Of a DNA stretch of 7,007 nt, positions 1 to 4,914 are shown one piece after another. Positions within the stretch are counted from its first letter, which is position 1, and every line of letters starts with the position of its first letter. A program made the translations under genes and the position numbers. The notes beneath the pieces were generated by a model. The model searched no databases. It had not been told where the DNA came from and was given only the letters and a program-made list of their open reading frames with translations. The DNA is from Streptosporangiaceae bacterium (lineage in GTDB: Bacteria > Actinomycetota > Actinomycetes > Streptosporangiales > Streptosporangiaceae): NCBI GenBank assembly GCA_030042885.1, contig JASHYW010000373.1:1-7007 (forward strand), read 5' to 3'.

Positions 1-290
1 GGACCGGTGATCTCACGCGCCATGAGCGATCACCTGCCATGCCTTGCTCGCGCCGGAAGCACCGGCGGGCACTGGACGAGCTTCGCTTGCGCACACGCGA
101 TGGGCGTCAGCGCCGTGCGGGTGCGGCGACCAACATCTCGATCCAGATACGCTATTGCACCGCTACGGTCGCAGACAAGCCTTTCGGCGAAATGCCGAAC
201 CTGATCATGGTATGCGGTTTGGCACCTTGCTCAGCGCCGAAATGCTCGCTGAACGGGCCGGCCATCACGTTCGGGCCAGGACGGAATCGG
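1..290. other. Intergenic segment downstream of hflX, no gene supported
   Basis: Open frames cross this stretch on the plus strand, but none shows the strong third-position G/C bias of the four real genes, none has a convincing ribosome binding site, and none translates to a protein I recognise. The base composition looks less GC-rich than the neighbouring genes. The stretch holds several short perfect inverted repeats: GGTGATC at 6-12 with GATCACC at 28-34, TTCGGC/GCCGAA at 183-199 and TCAGCG/CGCTGA at 231-252. It lies immediately 3' of the hflX stop codon, so some of these may belong to the hflX 3' end. A decayed gene cannot be excluded. Confidence 0.5.
183..252 (-). terminator. Two small hairpins 3' of hflX, weak terminator candidates
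   Basis: Reading away from the hflX stop on the minus strand, a 6-bp perfect stem (TCAGCG/CGCTGA, 10-base loop) at 252-231 is followed by a second 6-bp perfect stem (TTCGGC/GCCGAA, 5-base loop GAAAT on the plus strand) at 199-183. Both contain the octamer CGAAATGC (188-195 and 238-245). Neither is followed by a T-run, so this is not a classical intrinsic terminator. Actinobacterial terminators often lack T-tracts, so the position downstream of the gene is the main support. Confidence 0.25.
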
Positions 291-1733
291 CTACGGCGCG
301 GCGGGTTCCAAGGGGTTCTGACGAGGTTCAGGGGCCAGCGCCGCCGCTTGGAGTTGCGCGGCCAGGCCGGGCGGCACTCGCGCTTCCAGCAGCGTGCCAT
401 CGGGAACGTGCTCGGCGCACAGCACCTCGCCGTCGGCGTGCGCCCGCGCCACCAGGTCAGTGCGCCGGTACGGGACGATCACGCGGACCTGCGTATCCAG
501 CCGTGGCAGCGCCGCCTCGATCGCTTCCCGCACGTCGGCCAGGCCCGCGCCGGTCTTGGCCGACACGCTCACGCTGCCGGGCTCGCGCGCGCGCAGCGTC
601 TGCAACACCACGGGGTCGGCCACGTCGATCTTGTTGACCACGACGAGCTCGGGCACGTGCGCCGCGCCGATCTCGGCCAGCACACCGCGGACCGCGGCGA
701 TCTGCGCCTGTGGATCGGCGTCCGACCCGTCCACCACGTGCACGATGAGGTCCGCCTCGGCCGTCTCTTCCAGCGTGGACCGGAACGCATCGACCAGCTG
801 GTGCGGCAGGTGGCGGACGAACCCGACGGTGTCGGTCAGGGTGAAGGCGCGCCCGGACGGCGTGACGGCGCGCCGCACGGTCGGATCGAGGGTGGCGAAC
901 AGGGCGTCCTCCACCAGGACCCCGGCCCCGGTGAGCGCGTTGAGCAGGCTGGACTTGCCCGCGTTGGTGTAGCCCGCGATCACCACGGACGGCACGTGGC
1001 GGCGCCGGCGCCGACCGCGCTGGACCTTGCGTCCGGTCGACATGTCCGCGATGTCCTTCCGCAGCCGGACGATGCGCGCGCGTATCCGCCGCCGGTCGGT
1101 CTCGAGCTTGGTCTCGCCCGGGCCACGGGCCCCGATCCCGCCGCCGCCGGCCACCCGGCCGCCTGCCTGCCGGGACAGCGACTCGCCCCAGCCGCGGAGC
1201 CTGGGCAGCATGTACTGCAGCTGGGCCAGCTCCACCTGGGCCTTGCCCTCGCGGCTGCGGGCGTGCTGAGCGAAGATGTCCAGGATCAGCGCGGTCCGGT
1301 CGATGACCTTGACCTTCACCACGCCCTCCAGGCTGCGCAGCTGGCTCGGGGTGAGCTCGCCGTCGCAGATCACGGTGTCGGCGCCCGCCGCCGCCACGAT
1401 GCCCGCCAGTTCGTGCGCCTTGCCCGGGCCCACGTAGGTCGCGGCATCGACCCGGACGCGCCGCTGGATCAGGCCGTCGAGCACCTCCGAGCCGGCCGTC
1501 TCGGCCAGAGCGCTCAGCTCGCGCAGCGAATTCTCGGCGCTGGCCAGGCTGCCTTCGGCCCACACCCCGATCAGCACCACCCGCTCCAGCCGCAGCTCAC
1601 GGTACTCGACCTCGCTGACGTCCTGTAGCTCGGTGGACAGCCCCGCCACCCGTCGCAGCGCGCGCCGGTCTTCCAGATCCATGTCCCCATGCAGATCCGA
1701 CGGGTCAGGCTGCTCGCTAAGGACCGTGCTCAT
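291..1733 (-). CDS. hflX: GTPase HflX, ribosome-associated
   Basis: This is a 480-residue HflX-family GTPase. Family members bind the 50S subunit, split stalled or stress-inactivated 70S ribosomes using GTP, and in mycobacteria are linked to macrolide-lincosamide tolerance. The N-terminal HflX domain spans about residues 48-245. It includes VGPGKAHEL (101-109), which is typical of the family, and the glycine-rich linker GGGGIGARGPGETKLE (196-211). The G domain shows the P-loop GYTNAGKS (254-261), switch I TLDPT (281-285), G3 DTVGF (301-305), G4 NKID (367-370) and G5 SAKTG (391-395), all intact. A short C-terminal domain follows, ending in an Ala/Pro-rich tail. The ATG at 1733 is preferred because GGAGG lies 3 bases upstream; an in-frame ATG farther upstream (1796) adds residues not expected in the family. 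The stop is TAG. No gene follows on the same strand in the window, and the 453-base gap to helD suggests its own promoter. Confidence 0.97.
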   Translation of the reverse strand: MSTVLSEQPDPSDLHGDMDLEDRRALRRVAGLSTELQDVSEVEYRELRLERVVLIGVWAEGSLASAENSLRELSALAETAGSEVLDGLIQRRVRVDAATYVGPGKAHELAGIVAAAGADTVICDGELTPSQLRSLEGVVKVKVIDRTALILDIFAQHARSREGKAQVELAQLQYMLPRLRGWGESLSRQAGGRVAGGGGIGARGPGETKLETDRRRIRARIVRLRKDIADMSTGRKVQRGRRRRRHVPSVVIAGYTNAGKSSLLNALTGAGVLVEDALFATLDPTVRRAVTPSGRAFTLTDTVGFVRHLPHQLVDAFRSTLEETAEADLIVHVVDGSDADPQAQIAAVRGVLAEIGAAHVPELVVVNKIDVADPVVLQTLRAREPGSVSVSAKTGAGLADVREAIEAALPRLDTQVRVIVPYRRTDLVARAHADGEVLCAEHVPDGTLLEARVPPGLAAQLQAAALAPEPRQNPLEPAAP

Positions 1734-1735
1734 TG

Positions 1736-1741
1736 TCCTCC
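1736..1741 (-). promoter_or_regulatory. Ribosome binding site of hflX
   Basis: The minus strand reads GGAGGA, then CA, then the ATG at 1733. The GGAGG core is a strong match to the anti-Shine-Dalgarno sequence, but the spacer from the core to the ATG is only 3 bases, shorter than the usual 5-9. The site decides the start between 1733 and the upstream in-frame ATG at 1796, and the short spacer may lower initiation. Confidence 0.7.
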
Positions 1742-1804
1742 GGTATCCGTGGTTTGCTCGTCCCCCGATGGTGCCACGCGCCGCACGGGATTTCATTTCA
1801 TTAA

Positions 1805-1951
1805 ACGTCCGGGCCGGGCAATATCTGCCCCGGCAGCGGGCTCCGGCTCTGGGCGGTCAAGGTGCCCACCCGCATGGACTGCCTGGGCCAGCGGGTCACC
1901 GCGACGGCCTACGACGCGGCTGGTCACATCATCTCATCGAGCAGGACACCC
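1805..1951 (+). pseudogene. Possible remnant of a secreted-type protein's C-terminal end
   Basis: In the plus-strand frame that includes GTG 1862 there is no stop from 1805 onward (a TAA ends at 1804) until 2117-2119. About 27 consecutive codons from 1838 to about 1918 all end in G or C, the signature of real coding DNA in this genome; after about 1935 the bias disappears. The peptide contains GLRLWAV followed by RVTATAYDAAGHII. Short "YDAAG" stretches like this occur near the C-termini of various actinobacterial proteins of unknown function, but I cannot name a family. There is no convincing start upstream. The best reading is an inactivated or truncated gene piece, not an expressed gene. 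A small ORF starting at GTG 1862 is the alternative, but it lacks a clear ribosome binding site. Confidence 0.3.
1813..1834. repeat. Bulged hairpin upstream of hflX
   Basis: GCCGGGCA (1813-1820) pairs with TGCCCCGGC (1826-1834) across the 5-base loop ATATC, with one unpaired C. On the minus strand it lies about 80 bases before the hflX start and is followed by GGACGTTTAATG, which has only a short T-rich element. It could be a leader hairpin or a weak terminator of upstream transcription. Confidence 0.3.
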
Positions 1952-1988
1952 TCGGCTCGCCCAGGTAGGACGCCAGCCCGGGATTTAC

Positions 1989-2046
1989 TGGGAGGATCCG
2001 GGCTTCCGGGAGGATTTGGTGCACTCCCGTCCCCCGGATCCTCCCA
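1989..2046. repeat. 14-bp perfect inverted repeat with nested inner stem
   Basis: TGGGAGGATCCGGG (1989-2002) is the exact reverse complement of CCCGGATCCTCCCA (2033-2046). The 30-base spacer holds a second perfect stem, CGGGAG (2007-2012) with CTCCCG (2024-2029), around an 11-base loop. Together they form a 58-base near-continuous hairpin with a small internal loop. It lies about 140 bases past the helD stop and about 255 bases before the hflX start. Neither strand has a T-run after it, so a classical terminator is not shown. A structured RNA element, a transcription barrier between the two genes or a small repeat element are the options. Confidence 0.75.
1998..2024 (+). repeat. Copy A of a 27-base intergenic repeat
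   Basis: By hand alignment, 1998-2024 matches 4808-4834 at 23 of 27 positions without gaps, including the blocks CCGGGCTTC and GGATTTGGTG. Both copies are on the same strand, in gaps downstream of minus-strand genes. This copy overlaps the left arm and the spacer of the nested inverted repeat. A shorter match continues downstream (CGAATACTCC at 2053-2062 against CGAATAATCC at 4856-4865), at a slightly different distance. Confidence 0.45.
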
Positions 2047-2130
2047 CAAGCACGAATACTCCCCGAAAATTGGTACTGGTGAGGAAATAGCTCAGGGATG
2101 GGAATATACGGACCGGTGAGGCATACGGGA

Positions 2131-2216
2131 GCGCGAAGCTGCATCACAACGGCCTGGCTGGCCGGCCCGGCCGGCGCGAAGCTGCATCACACGGCCTGGC
2201 TGGCCGACCCGGCCGG
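2131..2216. repeat. Tandem duplication (44 + 43 bases) at the 3' end of helD
   Basis: Two adjacent copies, 2131-2174 and 2174-2216 (one shared base), begin GCGCGAAGCTGCATCACA and end CCCGGCCGG on the plus strand. They differ by one inserted A in the left copy and one G/A substitution. The right copy covers the last nine helD codons (from the Pro at 2214-2216), the TGA at 2187-2189 and 13 bases beyond it; the left copy lies wholly outside the gene. The extra base in the left copy removes the equivalent TGA in that frame. High identity suggests a recent or conserved duplication, probably by slippage. Confidence 0.85.
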
Positions 2217-4508
2217 GGCGAGGCGGTGCAGGGGGGCGGGCAGGTCGCCCCCGTGGACCACGGTGAGGCGGTGCGTGGCACGGGTGATCGCGACGTAGAG
2301 GTCGTGTCCGCCCGCCGGGGACTGGGCCAGGATCCCGGCCGGGTCGACCAGCACCACCCGGTCGAACTCCAGGCCCTTGGCCTGGCCCACGGTGAGCAGG
2401 GCGGCCGGCGAATCGAGCACCTCGGCCCGGTCGCCGGGGACCGCTTCGGGCAGGGCCAGGGACAGCTCGCCGATCCGCGCGGCCGGCGCGATCACCGCGA
2501 GCCTGCCGCTCTCGCCCAGCTCGTCGAGTTCCTGCCTGGCGACTGAGGCGACGCGGTCGAGCCCGCGCACGGCGCGCGGGGGGACGCCCTCCTCGCGCAC
2601 CGACTCGGGGGGCTGCTCGCCGGGGGCGGCCAAGGCCAGCACGCCGGCGGCCACGTCCATGATCTCCGCGGGGGTGCGGTAGTTGATCGTCAGCCGCTCC
2701 TCGCGCCAGCGGCCGCGCACGTACGGGTCGAGCATCTGCGCCCAGGAGCGGGCGCCGGCCGCGTTCCCCCGCTGGGCCACGTCGCCCACCACGGTCAGCG
2801 ACCGGGTGGGGATGCGCCGCATCACCATCCGCCAGGCCATCGCGGACAGTTCCTGCGCCTCGTCCACGATCACGTGGCCGTAGGCCCAGGACGGGTCGGC
2901 CCAGGCGCGTTCGGCCGTGGTGAGCTGCTCGCCGCGGTCGCGGTGCCAGTCCGCGAGCGTGGCGGCGTCTATCCAATCCGCCGGCCTGGCCTGCCCGGCC
3001 AGGCTGGTGATCTCGAGTACCTCGCGGGCGTAGCGCTCCTCGGCGCGGCGCTCCCGGTCCGCGGCGCGGCGCCGCCGCTTGTCCGCCGAATCGTCGGTGC
3101 CGAGCAGCTGCGCGGCCTCGTCCAGCAGCGGGACGTCCGCCACGGTCCACGCGTCGGGGGTACCGGGGCGGAGAACCGCGGACCGTTCGGCATAAGAAAG
3201 ACCAGGGGCGGCGCGGCGGAGGGCACTTTCCTCAGCCAGCAGCCCGGCCACCAGCCGTTGCGGGGTCAGGAACGGCCACAGGGCGTCGAGCGCGATCCGG
3301 ACCGGGGTCTCGTCCCACAGCCGGGCGCGGGTATAGGGCAGGTCGTCGGGGTCGAGGGGGCGGCTGAGGGCGGCCGCTTCGGCCGCCGCGAGTGCGCCGA
3401 GCATCTCGGTGACGAACAGCTTGCGGGCCACGTTGTGGGGCTTGCGCAGCGCGCGGGCCCGGTCGCGGGCGCGCAGGCAGACGTCCCGGGGCACGGTCAT
3501 CCGGACGCCGTCCGCGGTGACCTCCAGGTCGCCGGGCGGGACCTGCTGGCGGTTGCGCACCGCGCGGCGCAGCACTTCCACCATCTTCAGGTCGCCCTTG
3601 ACCACGGCGGCGTACGGGTCGTCGTCGGGCGCGGCCGTGACGCCTCTGAACAGCTCGCCGATGGAGCTGAGCACCACGTCGGTCTCGCCCAGGGACGGCA
3701 GGACCTGGCTGATATAGCGGAGGAATGTCCCGTTCGGGCCGATGACCAGGACGCCGCGCCGCTCGAGGGTGCGGCGGTGCGTGTACAGCAGGTACGCGGC
3801 GCGGTGCAGGGCCGCGACGGTCTTGCCGGTGCCGGGGCCGCCCTGGACGACCAGGACGCCCTGCAGGGCGGCGCGGATCACGCGGTCCTGCTCGGCCTGG
3901 ATGGTGGCGACCACGTCGTGCATCCGGCCGGTGCGGCCGACGGTGATGCTGGCGATCAGCATGGCCTCGCCGGACAGCGTCTTCCGGTCCGGCTCGGGCA
4001 TCTGGTCCAGGTCGAAGACCTCGTCGTCCACCCCGGTGACGGTGCGGTGCCTGGTGTAGATGTGGCGGCGCCGGATCAGGCCGTGCGGGTCCTTGGGGGT
4101 GGCGGCGTAGAACGGGCGCGCCGCGGGCGCGCGCCAGTCGATGAGCCGGGGCTCGTACTCGTCGTCCCGCAGCCCGATCCGGCCGATGTACAGCGTGGCG
4201 GGGCCGGCGTTCGCGTCGCCGCCGGCGCCCCGGATGTCGTGGCTGTCGGTGCGGCCGAAGCACAGGCCATGCTCCACCGCGTTCAGCTGGGCCAGCCGCC
4301 TGGCCTGCTCGGCCGCGGTGACGTCTCGCTCCACCCGGGCCTGGAACGTCCCGCCCGCGCCGCCGCCACCGTGGGTCCGGGCCAGCGCCTGCGCGGTCCG
4401 CTCGCGCGCCTGGTCCAGCAGGCGGTACAGCATATCGACGTAAGCTTGCTCCTGGCCGATCGCACCCGCAGGACCCGCGTGCACGGAATTGGTTTGGCGA
4501 GACGTCAT
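2187..4508 (-). CDS. helD: HelD-family RNA polymerase-associated ATPase (UvrD/Rep-like)
   Basis: This is a 773-residue superfamily I helicase-like protein of the HelD family. HelD binds RNA polymerase, reaches into its channels and uses ATP to release it from stalled complexes or DNA; the Streptomyces relative HelR is linked to rifamycin resistance. Visible parts are a helical N-terminus (about 15-85), Q-motif region IQAEQDRVIR (203-212), Walker A GGPGTGKT (223-230), Walker B VDEAQ (548-552), motif III GDVAQ (575-579), motif IV NYRTPAEI (609-616), motif V VGQAKGLEFD (707-716) and motif VI AITRATHR (740-747). The region between Walker A and B, about 290-530, is where the clamp-opening and primary-channel loop insert lies in known HelD structures; it holds acidic residues at 472, 473 and 476 next to an Arg-rich helix. 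YIGRIGLRDDEYEP (107-120) is typical of actinobacterial members. The ATG at 4508 has only a weak purine-rich AAAGAAAG upstream. The stop lies inside a tandem duplication. Confidence 0.93.
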   Translation of the reverse strand: MTSRQTNSVHAGPAGAIGQEQAYVDMLYRLLDQARERTAQALARTHGGGGAGGTFQARVERDVTAAEQARRLAQLNAVEHGLCFGRTDSHDIRGAGGDANAGPATLYIGRIGLRDDEYEPRLIDWRAPAARPFYAATPKDPHGLIRRRHIYTRHRTVTGVDDEVFDLDQMPEPDRKTLSGEAMLIASITVGRTGRMHDVVATIQAEQDRVIRAALQGVLVVQGGPGTGKTVAALHRAAYLLYTHRRTLERRGVLVIGPNGTFLRYISQVLPSLGETDVVLSSIGELFRGVTAAPDDDPYAAVVKGDLKMVEVLRRAVRNRQQVPPGDLEVTADGVRMTVPRDVCLRARDRARALRKPHNVARKLFVTEMLGALAAAEAAALSRPLDPDDLPYTRARLWDETPVRIALDALWPFLTPQRLVAGLLAEESALRRAAPGLSYAERSAVLRPGTPDAWTVADVPLLDEAAQLLGTDDSADKRRRRAADRERRAEERYAREVLEITSLAGQARPADWIDAATLADWHRDRGEQLTTAERAWADPSWAYGHVIVDEAQELSAMAWRMVMRRIPTRSLTVVGDVAQRGNAAGARSWAQMLDPYVRGRWREERLTINYRTPAEIMDVAAGVLALAAPGEQPPESVREEGVPPRAVRGLDRVASVARQELDELGESGRLAVIAPAARIGELSLALPEAVPGDRAEVLDSPAALLTVGQAKGLEFDRVVLVDPAGILAQSPAGGHDLYVAITRATHRLTVVHGGDLPAPLHRLAPAGSASQAV

Positions 4509-4538
4509 ATTTCGTGATATGCTTTCTTTAGTTATATG
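4506..4538 (-). promoter_or_regulatory. AT-rich start region of helD with palindrome
   Basis: CATAT (4506-4510) and ATATG (4517-4521) form a 5-bp palindrome with a 6-base spacer that includes the helD start codon. The hexamer ATATGC recurs at 4517-4522 and 4534-4539, 17 bases apart. The block is strikingly AT-rich for this genome. The minus strand also carries TATAAC (4536-4531), a plausible -10 box, but without a good -35. It could be an operator, or simply an unstructured, accessible translation start that compensates for the weak Shine-Dalgarno sequence. Confidence 0.35.
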
Positions 4539-4572
4539 CCGACGGGGATTGCGCTGATTGCCGGGTCACTCA

Positions 4573-4601
4573 AGTTTAGCAGCTTTCGCGGTTTGCGTCA
4601 G
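4573..4601 (-). promoter_or_regulatory. Candidate helD promoter
   Basis: On the minus strand, CTGACG (4601-4596) is followed by a 17-base spacer and TAAACT (4578-4573). Each hexamer matches 4 of 6 positions of the TTGACA/TATAAT consensus. Transcription from it would give a leader of roughly 58 bases before the helD ATG. The match is only moderate, and the TATAAC nearer the gene is a competing -10 candidate. Confidence 0.35.
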
Positions 4602-4676
4602 GCGTGAGCGGCTGGGAGCCGATCGGGACCTGCCCATAGGCACACCTGCCCAGCGTATCCAGCAGCTGGTGACCGG

Positions 4677-4719
4677 TTTCCGACGGCGCGTTTCATACTG
4701 GCTGATTCCGCCGTGGAAA
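4677..4719. repeat. 11-bp inverted repeat with one bulge
   Basis: TTTCC-g-ACGGCG (4677-4688) pairs with CGCCGTGGAAA (4709-4719) across a 20-base spacer, with one unpaired G at 4682. It lies upstream of the candidate helD promoter. No T-run follows on either strand. A direct repeat AGCAGCT flanks it (4661 and 4721). Confidence 0.5.
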
Positions 4720-4807
4720 TAGCAGCTTGGGCTGGCCGGGCGTGCGCGAAAGCGGCATCCCGTGCGCTTATAGCTTTCTCCTGGAGAGCTCATTTGACAA
4801 AGATATC

Positions 4808-4834
4808 CCGGGCTTCGTGGCGGATTTGGTGAAC
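4808..4834 (+). repeat. Copy B of a 27-base intergenic repeat
   Basis: This segment matches 1998-2024 at 23 of 27 positions, including CCGGGCTTC (4808-4816) and GGATTTGGTG (4822-4831). It overlaps the left arm of the inverted repeat at 4821-4857 and lies about 80-107 bases past the stop codon of the minus-strand trhA gene. Confidence 0.45.
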
Positions 4835-4857
4835 AATAGGCCAAGGTCCCAAATCCG
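4821..4857 (-). terminator. 9-bp perfect inverted repeat 3' of trhA, terminator candidate
   Basis: CGGATTTGG (4821-4829) is the exact reverse complement of CCAAATCCG (4849-4857), with a 19-base spacer. It begins about 58 bases past the trhA stop on the minus strand. The loop is long and no T-run follows, so the call as a terminator rests mainly on position. It may instead be part of the shared intergenic repeat. Confidence 0.35.
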
Positions 4858-4914
4858 AATAATCCAGCCTGAGCGCCAGCCAGGCCACCCCCGGCCCTGC
4901 CATGCCCCCGGGCA

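Larger units (their letters stand above)
1734..2186. other. Structured gap between helD and hflX
   Basis: No intact gene is supported in these 453 bases. From the hflX side they hold the hflX ribosome binding site, an AT-rich patch (about 1790-1806; minus strand TTTAATGAAATG) that could be part of an hflX promoter, a bulged hairpin (1813-1834), a coding-like remnant on the plus strand (about 1805-1951), a large nested inverted repeat (1989-2046) and a tandem duplication (2131-2216). A TTGACC hexamer occurs on the minus strand at 1860-1855, but no properly spaced -10 box follows it, so I cannot place the hflX promoter. Confidence 0.6.
4509..4914. other. Gap between trhA and helD, no gene supported
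   Basis: These 406 bases contain open frames but none with the third-position G/C bias of the real genes. They hold the AT-rich helD start region, a candidate helD promoter (4573-4601), two inverted repeats (4677-4719 and 4821-4857), copy B of the shared 27-base repeat (4808-4834), a decamer-like direct repeat beginning AGCAGCT at 4661 and 4721, and a short stem (ATGCC/GGCAT, 4902-4915) that overlaps the last base of the trhA stop codon. Confidence 0.6.

Noticed and set aside
39..1628. A 529-codon open frame on the plus strand opposite hflX
   Set aside because: It is the antisense shadow of hflX in GC-rich DNA. The translation is low-complexity and rich in Arg, His, Gln and Gly, with no recognisable domain, and the minus strand encodes a fully motif-intact HflX.
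1..2119. The decamer GGACCGGTGA at 1-10 and 2110-2119
   Set aside because: The match does not extend beyond ten bases on either side, so it is too short to call a repeat or attachment site.
2080..2150. A TAGCTCAG sequence resembling a tRNA D-arm
   Set aside because: The flanking bases do not form an acceptor, anticodon or T-arm cloverleaf, so it is a chance match.
2984..3004. An 8-bp perfect inverted repeat (GCCTGGCC/GGCCAGGC) inside helD
   Set aside because: It lies in normally coding sequence and is readily explained by Ala/Gly codon composition; no regulatory role is suggested.
2874..4517. A 547-codon open frame on the plus strand opposite helD
   Set aside because: It is a shadow of helD: a Gly/Val/Arg-rich translation without domains, while the helicase motifs on the minus strand are complete.
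4794..4799. A perfect TTGACA hexamer on the plus strand
   Set aside because: No -10 box lies 16-18 bases downstream, and there is no plus-strand gene to serve until aceB.
2151..4886. The 12-mer GGCCTGGCTGGC found at 2151 and 2193 (plus) and at 4886-4875 (minus)
   Set aside because: The first two are the tandem duplication. The third is in a different context and composed of common GC-rich words, so it is likely chance.
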